Part shown: positions 53,651 to 62,685 of the stretch, piece after piece
Position numbering within the stretch: the first letter of the stretch is position 1
How the letters are laid out: every line of letters begins with the position of its first letter
Translations under genes and position numbers: made by a program
The notes under the pieces: model-generated
The model's database searches: none
What the model was told of the DNA's origin: nothing
What the model saw: only the letters and a program-made list of their open reading frames with translations
Assembly (NCBI RefSeq): GCF_021568695.1
Contig: NZ_JAKGTI010000001.1
Location: 620,001-684,000 of the forward strand
Source of the DNA: Maritalea mediterranea
Lineage (GTDB): Bacteria; Pseudomonadota; Alphaproteobacteria; Rhizobiales; Devosiaceae
Length of the DNA: 64,000 nucleotides
Direction of reading: 5' to 3'

Positions 53651-55483
53651 TTATTTGGCTTCTTCTTCAACTTCGGCCGGTTTTTTGCGTTTGAAGGTGG
53701 CGGCAATATTGCCAAACAAATCCACCTCAACACCATGCCGCCGCATAATCACATATTGCTGCAGGATCGACAGGAAGTTGTTCCATGCCCAGTAGATCAC
53801 CAAACCAGCGGGGAAACCTGCCAGCATGAACGTAAAGATCACAGGCATCCAAGCAAAGATCGCCGCTTGGGTCGGGTCTGCTGGTGGCGGGTTCAGGCGC
53901 ATTTGCACAAACATGGTGATACCCATGATCAACGGCCAGGCGCCCAACGCCAGAAAGCCACCAATAACCGGCAGAACTGTTGGGTCATAAGGCAACAGAC
54001 CAAACAGGTTGAACACGGTGGTGGGGTCTGGTGCCGCCAAATCCTGAATCCAGCCAAAGAAGGGCGCGTGCCGCATTTCAATGGTCACAAACAGCACTTT
54101 ATAGAGCGAGAAGAACACAGGGATCTGAATCAATACCGGCCAACAGCCCGACATCGGGTTGATCTTTTCGCGCTTATAGAGTTCCATCATCGCTTGCTGT
54201 TGCTGCATGCGATCTTCTTTATGCCGTTCCTGGATTTCCTTCATCTCTGGCTGCACTTTTTTCATGGCTGCCATCGAGGCATATGATTTGTTGGCAAACC
54301 AGAAGAAGGCGATTTTGATCAACACGGTTACGGCCAGAATAGCCAAACCGAAATTGCCCAACACTTCGTTCAGGAAGCGGATCAGATAGAACAATGGCTT
54401 GGTGATAAAGTGGAACCAGCCCCAGTCGATCAACAGTTCAAACCGATCAATCCCGAGATTTTTCTCGTAATTGTCGATGTGGTTCTCAACCTTCGCACCG
54501 GCAAACACATAGCTTTCAAAGCTGCCGCTTTGATTGGCGCCGATCACAACAGGGTCCTGAGCCACGAAGCTGGATTTATAGGTTGGCCGCGCATTGCCGT
54601 TGCCATAAGAGAAACGGGCGTTCACAGAAGTATTTGGGGTCGGCACAACCGCGGTGGCCCAATATTTATCGGTAAAGCCAAGCCAGCCGCCATTGGAGGA
54701 GTAATCTTTACGGGACTCTTCTGCCAGATCGCCATAAGAGAGCTCGACAAGGTTATTGTCGCCAAGCACCCCGATCGGTCCTTCATGCAAGATAAAGAAG
54801 CCAGAGGTTGCAGGCGTTTCCTGCCGTGTAACACGCGAATAGGGGAACAGCGCAATATCGCCGCTACCATTGTTCTGCACTGTTTGGGTGACGGTGAAGA
54901 GATAGTTTTCATCCACACTGTAGGTGCGTTTGAACACCTGCCCATTGCCATTATCATATTGCAGGGTCACAGGCGCACTAACCGAAAGCGTGTCGTTGCC
55001 GACAACCTGCCATTGGGTGTTTGCCTTGGGCAAATTGGCTGTTGAACCCGTGGCGCTCACCCAGCCCTGTTCCACAAAATAAGGCTTTGGTGTGCCCTCT
55101 GGGGACAATAGCGTGATGATCGGGCTGCTTTCGTCCACGGTCTCGTGATAGCGCTTCAACCGCAAATCGTCGATCCGGCCGCCGGTCAGATTAATTGAGC
55201 CTGTCAGCGCGTCGGTAGAAATCTTAACGCGTTGGCCCTGGGCGATCACGTCTTCTCGGCTGCCAACAATGCCGGTCGTCGAGACAACAGCCTCATTTGG
55301 TGAGCCATCGGCAGAAGGGGTCGGCAGGTCTGCGATGTCGGATGTGGCTTGCTCTTGTTGTGCAGCCAGTTCAGCTTGACGTTGGGCTTTTTCCAATTGC
55401 GGCCCGGCGACAAAATATTGCCAACCCACCAACACCAAAATCGACAATCCGATTGCCAGGACGTAATTGCGGCCTTCATTCAT
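53651..55483 (-). CDS. yidC: Membrane protein insertase YidC
   Basis: Inner-membrane insertase and chaperone, 610 residues. An N-terminal signal anchor ('NYVLAIGLSILVLVGW') precedes a large periplasmic domain (about 55-365) of beta-sandwich type. The conserved core of five segments starts near residue 370, with the 'MKKVQPEMKEIQERHKEDR' cytoplasmic hairpin and 'PVFFSLYKVL' region. It ends in a Lys- and Glu-rich tail. The start overlaps the rnpA stop by four bases. yidD, often present between rnpA and yidC, is absent here. Confidence 0.95.
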   Translation of the reverse strand: MNEGRNYVLAIGLSILVLVGWQYFVAGPQLEKAQRQAELAAQQEQATSDIADLPTPSADGSPNEAVVSTTGIVGSREDVIAQGQRVKISTDALTGSINLTGGRIDDLRLKRYHETVDESSPIITLLSPEGTPKPYFVEQGWVSATGSTANLPKANTQWQVVGNDTLSVSAPVTLQYDNGNGQVFKRTYSVDENYLFTVTQTVQNNGSGDIALFPYSRVTRQETPATSGFFILHEGPIGVLGDNNLVELSYGDLAEESRKDYSSNGGWLGFTDKYWATAVVPTPNTSVNARFSYGNGNARPTYKSSFVAQDPVVIGANQSGSFESYVFAGAKVENHIDNYEKNLGIDRFELLIDWGWFHFITKPLFYLIRFLNEVLGNFGLAILAVTVLIKIAFFWFANKSYASMAAMKKVQPEMKEIQERHKEDRMQQQQAMMELYKREKINPMSGCWPVLIQIPVFFSLYKVLFVTIEMRHAPFFGWIQDLAAPDPTTVFNLFGLLPYDPTVLPVIGGFLALGAWPLIMGITMFVQMRLNPPPADPTQAAIFAWMPVIFTFMLAGFPAGLVIYWAWNNFLSILQQYVIMRRHGVEVDLFGNIAATFKRKKPAEVEEEAK

Positions 55484-55860
55484 GATTTTGACTTCCGATC
55501 TTTTGCATGCGAAGCAGCGCTTCTATCCACATGTATCTTTTCAAGCGCCCGTATCAGGCTTTTTTTAAGTTCACTAAAGGGTTCATGTAACGCTTCTTGC
55601 CGTCCAATCAACACATAGTTGAAATTTGGGTCGAATTTTTCAGCAAATTCCCGGGCCAGTGCGCGAAGCCGACGTTTAACCCGGTTGCGTTGCGGCGCGT
55701 TGCCTACCCGTTTGGTCACCGTGTAGCCGATGGCAGGACCCAGCTCGCAATCCTCATTGTGCGCAACCGCTTGCAGCACAAAGCCGCGCCGGACAATTTT
55801 GCGTCCCCGCGCGGCTTTCAAAAATTGCGCCCTTTTTTTCAACTGGCGCATCGTCGTCAT
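55480..55860 (-). CDS. rnpA: Ribonuclease P protein component
   Basis: Protein subunit of RNase P that helps process tRNA 5' ends. The 126-residue basic protein shows 'KKRAQFLKAARGRKIVRRGF' in part and the RNR signature as 'RVGNAPQRNRVKRRLRAL'. The C-terminal 30 residues are Lys/Ser-rich. Either of two in-frame ATGs (55860 or 55851) could be the start. It lies 37 bases after rpmH in the classical rpmH-rnpA order. Confidence 0.93.
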   Translation of the reverse strand: MTTMRQLKKRAQFLKAARGRKIVRRGFVLQAVAHNEDCELGPAIGYTVTKRVGNAPQRNRVKRRLRALAREFAEKFDPNFNYVLIGRQEALHEPFSELKKSLIRALEKIHVDRSAASHAKDRKSKS

Positions 55861-55897
55861 CTCGCTATTCGGACCCGTAACGTGTCCAAACCGTCAC

Positions 55898-56032
55898 TTA
55901 AGCTGACAAACGCTTGCGGCCACGTGCGCGACGTGCATTCAAGATTTTGCGGCCGTTTTTAGTGGCCATACGTGCGCGGAAACCGTGACGGCGTGTGCGA
56001 ACAAGATTGCTTGGCTGAAATGTACGCTTCAT
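55898..56032 (-). CDS. rpmH: Ribosomal protein L34
   Basis: A 44-residue basic ribosomal protein: it begins [10 protein letters not shown], has the invariant '[17 protein letters not shown]' and ends 'RGRKRLSA'. It heads the rpmH-rnpA-yidC operon. A minus-strand promoter candidate lies upstream at 56069-56096. Confidence 0.96.
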   Translation of the reverse strand: MKRTFQPSNLVRTRRHGFRARMATKNGRKILNARRARGRKRLSA

Positions 56033-56348
56033 TGCTCTTCAAGACCGCATCTTAAAGGACACGGTTCCTCTATACTGTTTAATTCTTGATTGACCAGCGG
56101 GCGCGTCTCGCTTCTGTTTTTGCCAAAACAAAGCCAACCGCACCATCAAAAATGGTCGAGTTGGGCTGGCTTATAGGCAATCGTGCCTTTGAAGTCAATC
56201 AAAACCGTCCCGCGCATACGCAATTTTTGCAGCTCGTGTTTCACACGTGGTGCTCACCTCTGAGTGATCATGCTGTCATTATATTTTACTTGGGTCCATG
56301 CGCCACAAGTGGTTAGTTTGATCGCATCGGAAACAGATAGGATCATTT
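56033..56348. promoter_or_regulatory. Divergent region upstream of rpmH (316 bases)
   Basis: No supportable gene lies here. On the minus strand TGGTCA (56091-56096) stands 16 bases before TATAGA (56069-56074), a fair promoter for rpmH. The right half holds nothing recognisable except the AGGATC ribosome site of the plus-strand gene at 56349. Confidence 0.35.
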
Positions 56349-57119
56349 ATGGCTTTGCTCAACCAGACCAATCGATCACTGCTCAAGCGCTGGCTGCCGC
56401 CTGCGTTGTTGGTGATGATTGTTGTCGTTTTATATGTCACCGGCAGCTATAAATGGATTTCAGTTGAAGCGTTGGTGCAAAATTATACACGCCTGACCGC
56501 ATTCGTCGGTGACTATCTGTTGGCCGCCGTGCTGATCTATATGGCCTTTTATGCCCTTGCCGTGGCGCTGTCGTTCCCCGCTGCCTGGGTGCTCACTGTC
56601 TCTGGTGGCCTGTTGCTGGGCTGGTGGGTGGCAGGGCTTGCTACCATCTTTGCGGCGACTGTTGGGGCTTCTGTGCTGTTCTTCATCGCCAAGACATCAT
56701 TGGGCGAGCATATGCGGGAAAACGCGCGCGGCTATATCCAAAAAATGCGTGCTGGATTTCAGCAGGATGCCGTGAACTATATGTTGTTCTTGCGCTTAAC
56801 ACCCGTTTTTCCATTCACTTTGGTCAATATTGTGCCCGGTATTTTGGGTGTGCCTTTCCGCATTTTCTTCTGGACCACTTTCGTCGGCATCGCGCCGGGG
56901 AGCTTTGCTTATTCCTACGCCGGCGAGGGGCTTGATTCGATTGTGCGAGCGCAAGCGGACGCTTATGAGGCGTGTGTTGCAGCCGGGAACACGCCGTGTG
57001 GCATTTCTCTAAAGTTGGGCAATATTGTCACCACAGACCTTTTGATTGCGCTGGGTGCCTTGGGCGTGGCAGCGCTGATCCCCACCATCATCAAACGCTT
57101 GCGTAAACCGGCAGCATAA
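56349..57119 (+). CDS. TVP38/TMEM64-family membrane protein
   Basis: VTT/DedA-like inner-membrane protein of 256 residues. After an N-terminal helix it has five or six further segments. The family core is seen in 'AVALSFPAAWVLTVSGGLLLG', 'GASVLFFIAKTSLGEHM' (with 'RENARGYIQKMRAGF'), and 'LRLTPVFPFTLVNIVPG'. DedA-type relatives act in lipid transport and envelope homeostasis. The adjoining flavoprotein gene begins 43 bases later on the same strand, an arrangement that I recall from other bacteria and that suggests a shared job. Confidence 0.88.
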   Translation: MALLNQTNRSLLKRWLPPALLVMIVVVLYVTGSYKWISVEALVQNYTRLTAFVGDYLLAAVLIYMAFYALAVALSFPAAWVLTVSGGLLLGWWVAGLATIFAATVGASVLFFIAKTSLGEHMRENARGYIQKMRAGFQQDAVNYMLFLRLTPVFPFTLVNIVPGILGVPFRIFFWTTFVGIAPGSFAYSYAGEGLDSIVRAQADAYEACVAAGNTPCGISLKLGNIVTTDLLIALGALGVAALIPTIIKRLRKPAA

Positions 57120-57162
57120 TAAATGATGACCCAAACGCACCCTGTGCGAGGACAGATTATTC

Positions 57163-58593
57163 ATGGCTAAAATACTTCAACCAGATCTATGTGTAATGGG
57201 CGGCGGCTCCGGCGGACTTACCGTCGCCGCCGCAGCGCTCTCGCTTGGGGCCAGTGTGGTGCTGGTGGAGCGGGATAAAATGGGTGGCGATTGCCTCAAT
57301 TACGGTTGCGTGCCGTCCAAGTCGCTTATCGCCTCGGCCAAACGCGCACAGCATATGCGCACAGCCACAAAATTCGGCATTGCTGCCGAAGACCCCAAAA
57401 TCAATTTTGGCCGTGTGCATGAACATGTGCATGGGGTGATCGCAGACATAGCACCTCATGATTCGGTGGAGCGGTTTGAAGGCTTGGGCGCAACAGTGCT
57501 GCAGGGTGAGGCGAAGTTTACGGATGCAAAGACCGTAATTGTGGGTGAACAGGCCATCAAGGCACGGCGTTTTGTGATCGCCACCGGGTCGCGACCCATG
57601 TCCCCCCCCATTCCGGGGTTGAGTGATGTGGAATATTACACCAATGAAACCATATTTAACCTCACCCGCAAGCCGCAGCATCTGATCGTTGTGGGCGGCG
57701 GCCCCATCGGTATGGAGTTGGCCCAGGCCCATCGCCGGTTGGGCGCCGAAGTCACCGTTCTGGAGATGCAAAAACCGTTGGCCAAGGACGATCCGGAATT
57801 GACCCAGATTGCACTTAAACAGGTGCGTCGTGAGGGGGTCGAAATATGTCAGGGCGTGAAAGTGACCCAGGTCGCACCTAAGGGCAAAAACATCGTCGTC
57901 ACGATTGAAAAAGAAAGTGGAGAAACTGAGGAAATCTCTGGCTCGCACCTCTTGCTGGCCGCCGGGCGCAAACCCAATATTGAGGCGTTGGCGCTGGAGA
58001 AGGCAAAAATTGAACATGACGCGAAGGGCATCAAGGTCAACTCATCGTTGAAAACCTCAAACAAGCGGGTCTATGCCATCGGCGATGTTGCCGGTGGTCT
58101 GCAATTCACCCATGTGGCGGGTTATCATGGCGGCTTGGTGGTGCGCAACGCGCTCTTCCGTCTGCCGATCAAAAACGATACCACCATCATTCCCTGGGCG
58201 ACTTATACCGACCCTGAGATTGCCAATGTAGGGCTCACCGAAGCCGACGCGCGAGAGAAGTATGGTGACAAATTCAGGGTTTTGCGATGGAGTTTTGCTG
58301 AAAATGATCGCGCCCGCGCCGAACATGTGGAAGAGGGGCTGCTGAAAGTGATCACCACCCCATCCGGTAAGATCTTGGGCGCCGGGGCCGTGGGAAAGAA
58401 TGCCGGGGAACTGATCAATATCTATGCGCTGGCCGTGGCCAACAAAATGAAGATCGGTGCCTTCACCAAAATGGTGTCGCCCTATCCCACGCAATTCGAG
58501 ATTGCAAAGCGCATCGCGGTGGAGTTCTATAAAGACAAGGTTGATCATCCGGTCTTGCGGTTCTTGCTGCAATTCAATCGGATGCTGGGCTGA
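57163..58593 (+). CDS. FAD-dependent pyridine nucleotide-disulfide oxidoreductase (mercuric reductase/dihydrolipoamide dehydrogenase-like)
   Basis: Flavoprotein of 476 residues with the disulfide redox pair in 'GGDCLNYGCVPSKSLI' (Cys-x4-Cys). FAD site 'VMGGGSGGLTVAAAA' and NAD(P) site 'VVGGGPIGMELAQAHRRLGAE' are intact. Lipoamide dehydrogenases have a His-x4-Glu catalytic pair near the end; here the matching place reads 'VSPYPTQFEIAKR', with Pro-Tyr instead of His, so the real substrate is not dihydrolipoamide in the standard way. There is no N-terminal HMA domain as in MerA. It follows the TVP38 gene and may act on a membrane quinone or thiol; this is inference. Confidence 0.85.
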   Translation: MAKILQPDLCVMGGGSGGLTVAAAALSLGASVVLVERDKMGGDCLNYGCVPSKSLIASAKRAQHMRTATKFGIAAEDPKINFGRVHEHVHGVIADIAPHDSVERFEGLGATVLQGEAKFTDAKTVIVGEQAIKARRFVIATGSRPMSPPIPGLSDVEYYTNETIFNLTRKPQHLIVVGGGPIGMELAQAHRRLGAEVTVLEMQKPLAKDDPELTQIALKQVRREGVEICQGVKVTQVAPKGKNIVVTIEKESGETEEISGSHLLLAAGRKPNIEALALEKAKIEHDAKGIKVNSSLKTSNKRVYAIGDVAGGLQFTHVAGYHGGLVVRNALFRLPIKNDTTIIPWATYTDPEIANVGLTEADAREKYGDKFRVLRWSFAENDRARAEHVEEGLLKVITTPSGKILGAGAVGKNAGELINIYALAVANKMKIGAFTKMVSPYPTQFEIAKRIAVEFYKDKVDHPVLRFLLQFNRMLG

Positions 58594-58617
58594 TCGGAAC
58601 GGGCTGCAAAGGCATAT

Positions 58618-60039
58618 ATGGCGAACGACATACCAGACGCACCAAAACGGGTTATTTTTGGCCTGTCGATGAAGCTGATTACCATGATCATCGCCATGAT
58701 TATGGTGGTGGAGGTGCTGATCTACTTGCCGTCAGTGGCCAATTTCCGCATCAATTGGATGGATGATCGCGTGCATATTGCGGGCGTGGCCGCTCAGGTG
58801 ATTGAAACCGTGCCCGACACGATGGATTTGACCCCGACAATGATCGGCAAGCTGTTAAGTTCGGCAGAAGCTGAGGCATTGGTGGTGCGCACTGAAGGAC
58901 AATCGCAGCTTATAGAACGCCCGGATGTGCCCATGCCTGTTGCCGCCTATGCCGCGGATACCCGCGAACGGGCGCCGCTTGATCTGATTGCTGGCGCGCT
59001 GGAAATCCTGTTTTTTGGCTCCAACCGCACCATGCGCGTTATTGGGGTGCCCATGGACAGTCAGGATGTCGTGGTTGAGGTGTTGATCAATGAGGCTCTG
59101 CTGCGTCAGGAGTTGCTGATATATTCCCGCAATATTTTCTGGCTCTCGCTGTTGGTGGCCAGCTTTACGTCTTTTGCCATTTTCTTGTTCCTGAACGGTC
59201 TTCTGGTACGGCCAATTTCGCGCCTCACCTCCAATATGGTGGCCTTCCGCCAAAATCCCGATGATGCCAACAAAATCATTGTGCCCTCAGATCGCCGAGA
59301 CGAGGTGGGTGTAGCTGAGCGCGAGCTGGCCGCCATGGAAACCAATATCTTCACCTTGCTCAAGCAAAAGCAGCATTTGGCGGATTTGGGCTTGGCCGTG
59401 GCCAAGATTAATCATGATCTGCGCAACACACTGGGCGCAGCCCAGTTGCTTTCAGATCAAGTGGCCAATTTGGATGACCCACATGTGCAACGGCTAGCGC
59501 CAAGATTGGTCAACACCCTCGACCGGGCGATCAATTTTTGCCAGTCGGTTTTGGATTATGGGCGCCACAAGGCAGTGCCCCCGAAATTTGAACGTGTAGA
59601 TCTGCGGGCTTTGCTGGACGAATCTGCGACAGAGGCTGCAGTGCGCATGCACCCCGAAATTGATTGGCGCAACCAGGTGCCGGACAATGTCATAATTCGG
59701 GTGGATCCGGATCAGATTGCACGGGTGTTCACCAACCTGTTCAAAAATGCGCGCGAGGCACTGGAAGTGCAGCACCGTCAGGATGGCGAAAGGCCGTGGG
59801 TTGCCGTCGAATTGGAAACCACGCCCGATCAGCTTCGTCTGACAGTGGAGGATAATGGGCCAGGGCTGTCACCTCGTGCCAAGGACAATCTGTTCCGCGC
59901 TTTTGAAGGATCGGGCCGTGCCGGTGGCACCGGGCTGGGCTTGGCGATTGCCAAAGAACTTGCCGAGGCGCATGGGGGCACACTTGCTTATGTGGATGTC
60001 CAAAAAGGCACGAAATTTGAAATTTCTTTGCCCCGGTAA
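58618..60039 (+). CDS. Sensor histidine kinase, membrane-bound, orphan
   Basis: Two-component sensor of 473 residues. Two membrane segments (about 19-41 and 172-195) bracket a periplasmic domain of about 130 residues. A HAMP linker follows, then the H-box 'KINHDLRNTLGAAQLLSDQ' with His266 as the expected phosphoacceptor, the N-box 'LFKNAREALEV', G1 'VEDNGPGLS' and G2 'GTGLGLAIAKELAEAHGG'. All kinase motifs are present. No response regulator gene lies nearby, so it is an orphan. It starts 24 bases after the flavoprotein gene and is probably in its operon. Confidence 0.92.
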   Translation: MANDIPDAPKRVIFGLSMKLITMIIAMIMVVEVLIYLPSVANFRINWMDDRVHIAGVAAQVIETVPDTMDLTPTMIGKLLSSAEAEALVVRTEGQSQLIERPDVPMPVAAYAADTRERAPLDLIAGALEILFFGSNRTMRVIGVPMDSQDVVVEVLINEALLRQELLIYSRNIFWLSLLVASFTSFAIFLFLNGLLVRPISRLTSNMVAFRQNPDDANKIIVPSDRRDEVGVAERELAAMETNIFTLLKQKQHLADLGLAVAKINHDLRNTLGAAQLLSDQVANLDDPHVQRLAPRLVNTLDRAINFCQSVLDYGRHKAVPPKFERVDLRALLDESATEAAVRMHPEIDWRNQVPDNVIIRVDPDQIARVFTNLFKNAREALEVQHRQDGERPWVAVELETTPDQLRLTVEDNGPGLSPRAKDNLFRAFEGSGRAGGTGLGLAIAKELAEAHGGTLAYVDVQKGTKFEISLPR

Positions 60040-60167
60040 TCCGGGCTATTTGCCCACAAAATGACAATCTTGCAAAAAAGTTGTTGCGGGAGGTCTTGCA
60101 TTCATTTCAAAGCCAGTATATGGCTTTGCGCTGTTGATTGATGGAACGATTTGGTCCGTTGATTTAA

Positions 60168-60244
60168 GCACCGGTAGCTCAGCTGGATAGAGCACTAGAC
60201 TACGAATCTAGGGGTCGGGAGTTCGAATCTTCCCCGGTGCGCCA
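60168..60244 (+). tRNA. tRNA-Arg (anticodon ACG)
   Basis: A 77-base cloverleaf with acceptor stem GCACCGG / CCGGTGC, D-arm with AGCTGGATAG, anticodon stem CTAGA / TCTAG with loop CTACGAA (ACG at 60202-60204), T-arm loop TTCGAAT and encoded CCA at 60242-60244. It reads CGU and, through inosine, CGC and CGA. A minus-strand reading through it gives only the common false protein ending 'RGRFELPTP'. Confidence 0.97.
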
Positions 60245-60661
60245 CTTCCCCTTTCTTGAATGTCATTTGATTTGGACCAATGGTCACATTTGGACCAAAA
60301 TAGGGTACCGAGTTGCGCGCTTTACAGTCAGCGCAGTGGACAACAAACCATACATTTGAGATTTGCGCCTTACAGCGAGGGTTGCAAGCGGTCGTTCGCT
60401 TAAATGCGCTCAGCCGTCTGCGCTGCGGACGAAGAAAACGAAAAGGACACTGTTCGGACACGTTCCTTGCAAAGTGACTGACTTTGGCGAGATAGGAATG
60501 CTCAGCTTTGACTATTCAGCGTTGAGAAGATCACATGTCTCACTGGGCAGGACCACTTCCAACGCATTCTCAACAAAAATGATGCCTTAAAAACGGGCCG
60601 CATAAGGCCAAATACAAACCGACCAATCCTCCAAATGTATGGCGGAGAGTTGGGGCTCAGG
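60245..60661. other. Geneless stretch between the tRNA and the polyamine operon
   Basis: A 417-base stretch without a supportable gene. TTTGGACCA occurs twice near its start (about 60271 and 60288), a short direct repeat. The 3' side of tRNA genes is a favoured integration site, so this could be a worn attachment area, but no integrase gene or second tRNA end copy is in the window. Confidence 0.5.
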
Positions 60662-61954
60662 TCACGGGTATTTCTCCAACTTATCTTTAATTTTGTAGTA
60701 CAACATCCCGATTGCAATTAACAGGCTGCCTAACTTGCGATTTAGTGGCAAGTGCCAATGGTTCACATTCTCAAAAATCTCAAATTCTGAGCCATCACCT
60801 GCCATACATTGTGCGGTGATCTCACCAAGAATATGACTGAGTGCTATGCCGTGCCCGCTGTAGCCTTGAACATAAAACACATTGTCGTTTATGCGGCCAA
60901 CTTGCGGAATGCGATTAAGGGTAATGCCGTCCAGTCCGGACCAGCAAAATTCGGCCTTAATTCCTTTAAGGCGCGGAAAGGTGCGTTCAAGGGCCGGTAT
61001 CAATTGTCGAGCAACGTCGGGGGTATCGACACCAGAATAATTCGTGCCGCCGCCAAACATCAGGCGGTAGTCAGCAGTTAAGCGATAATAATCGAGCACA
61101 AATCGGCTATCATATACGGCAAGCCGGTGTGGATTGATGGCATCTGCATCTGATTGCGACAGGGGCTCGGTCGCCATATTGGCCAAGGAAGCCGGGAACA
61201 GTTTGCCGTTCAGTTTTTTGCGCTCAAGCAGGTGATAGGCATTTCCGGCCAGGAGAATTTTTTGCGCACGCACCGAACCGGTTTTTGTGCGTACAAGCGG
61301 GCGCTCTCCATGTTCTATATGTGTAACTTCGCTGTTTTCAAAAATCCGCCCCCCCAATTTGCGCACCACTTGCGCTTGCCCAAAACATAGATCCAGCGCA
61401 TGCACATGCATATTGCGACGGTTTAAGAGCCCACCCTGATAAATATCAGTTTCCAGATAATCACCGATTTTTTCTTTTGGCACCAATTCCAGATCATCGG
61501 CCATGCCTTTGGTGCAGCCTTGCGCATATGTGGCATTGAGTTCGGCCAATTGGGCTTGCGTCAACGCGGTTTGGAGATGGCCAAACACCAGGTCGCAATC
61601 GATATTATATTTTTTGACCCGTTCGCGAATGATGTCATGGCCGCGCCAGCGAATGTTCCAAACATAATCAGCAGCTTTGTCGCCGATCGTGCGGCGAAAT
61701 TCGCGCGCCATGGCCTTTTCGCCCGAAAGGCTGCCGGTAATCTGTCCACCATTTCGACCCGTTGCGCCCCATCCAATTTTATTTGCTTCGCACAAAACGA
61801 CATCAAGCCCGCGTTCGGCCAATTCAACTGCAGTCGCGACACCGGTAAACCCGCCTCCGATAATGACCACATCGGCCTCGATATCCGTTTCAAGACTTGG
61901 GTAATCTACGCGGTTTTTTGCGGTCGCCGCATAGTATGTTGGCGCATGGTCCAT
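60662..61954 (-). CDS. puuB: Gamma-glutamylputrescine oxidoreductase-like FAD enzyme 1
   Basis: Flavin-dependent amine oxidase of the DAO fold, 430 residues, like E. coli PuuB (426). It opens with the PuuB-type leader, then the FAD-binding 'VVIIGGGFTGVATAVELAERG' and 'GWGATGRNGGQITGS'. The C-terminal half has 'RLMFGGGTNYSGVDTPD' and 'VGRINDNVFYVQGYSGHG'. It oxidises gamma-glutamylputrescine to the aldehyde in the glutamylated-putrescine route, here inferred from family. It is the last gene of a minus-strand run with a GATase and an agmatinase-type gene, and a second copy lies at the window end. Confidence 0.88.
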   Translation of the reverse strand: MDHAPTYYAATAKNRVDYPSLETDIEADVVIIGGGFTGVATAVELAERGLDVVLCEANKIGWGATGRNGGQITGSLSGEKAMAREFRRTIGDKAADYVWNIRWRGHDIIRERVKKYNIDCDLVFGHLQTALTQAQLAELNATYAQGCTKGMADDLELVPKEKIGDYLETDIYQGGLLNRRNMHVHALDLCFGQAQVVRKLGGRIFENSEVTHIEHGERPLVRTKTGSVRAQKILLAGNAYHLLERKKLNGKLFPASLANMATEPLSQSDADAINPHRLAVYDSRFVLDYYRLTADYRLMFGGGTNYSGVDTPDVARQLIPALERTFPRLKGIKAEFCWSGLDGITLNRIPQVGRINDNVFYVQGYSGHGIALSHILGEITAQCMAGDGSEFEIFENVNHWHLPLNRKLGSLLIAIGMLYYKIKDKLEKYP

Positions 61955-61999
61955 CTAATTTGGTCCTTTGCAAAGAGTTGGCGGGCTATGTTGCGCCAT

Positions 62000-62677
62000 C
62001 TAACGCGGTTTTTTAAAGAATGCTTCGACCACGTCTGCGAACGTGTCCCGGGTGAGCCGCGCGTCTGTGGCGGCGAGCGCTTGGTTGTAAACATCTCGGG
62101 GTAAGATATCACCTCGTGCTTCAAGCAGGTCTTTGAAGAACTCAGGCGAGAATTCGGGGTGAGCCTGAACGGTGAGGGCCTTATCCCCGTATGCCAGCAG
62201 GGCATTCTCGCAACAAGAAGAAGATGCGATTCTCTTGGCCATTTCGGGGCGTTCAACAACTTGGTCCTGGTGCCACGCGATTAAACTATGTTTGCCCAAC
62301 TCCGAACTTTCATAGACCGTTGTCCCTACTGACCAGCCGCCGGTGAATTTTTCGACCCTACCGCCAAGCGCTTGAGCTAAAATTTGATGTCCGAAACAAA
62401 CGCCGAATATGGGCACACCCGCTTTAAAAGTGTCTTGTAGAAAGGTTTCGAGCGGCTTGATCCAGGCGTGACCCTCATAGACGCCAAATCTTGACCCCGT
62501 AATCAACCAGCCCTGTGCATCCTGAGGGCTTTGAGGCAGTTCGCCCTCAAGCACCTCATAATTTTCAAATGAAAACCTACGGCCACTCAAATAGCGTTCG
62601 AAAAATTCATTATAGTCGCCATGCTTGTCGCGAATTGATTCCGGCGAACGCCCTGTCTGCAATATGCCAATTTTCAT
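62000..62677 (-). CDS. Class I glutamine amidotransferase-like protein 2 (possible gamma-glutamyl hydrolase)
   Basis: GATase-fold protein of 225 residues with the full triad: Cys94 in 'FGVCFGHQIL', His173 and Glu175 in 'VQAHPEF'. 'WLITGSRFGVYEGHAWI' matches its paralogue at 49406. Lying between PuuB and agmatinase, it may release the gamma-glutamyl group from gamma-glutamyl-GABA, the job of PuuD in E. coli, although PuuD belongs to a related, not identical, branch. That role is inferred from place. The agmatinase-type gene stops 8 bases before its start. Confidence 0.86.
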   Translation of the reverse strand: MKIGILQTGRSPESIRDKHGDYNEFFERYLSGRRFSFENYEVLEGELPQSPQDAQGWLITGSRFGVYEGHAWIKPLETFLQDTFKAGVPIFGVCFGHQILAQALGGRVEKFTGGWSVGTTVYESSELGKHSLIAWHQDQVVERPEMAKRIASSSCCENALLAYGDKALTVQAHPEFSPEFFKDLLEARGDILPRDVYNQALAATDARLTRDTFADVVEAFFKKPR

Positions 62678-62685
62678 CGTTTAAC

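Noticed and set aside
54410-55045. A 211-codon plus-strand open frame opposite yidC
   Set aside because: It is a shadow of the yidC coding strand, has no ribosome site or family pattern, and yidC is unambiguous.
60195-60461. A minus-strand frame across the tRNA ending 'RGRFELPTPRFVV'
   Set aside because: This is the classic false protein made by reading a tRNA gene backwards.
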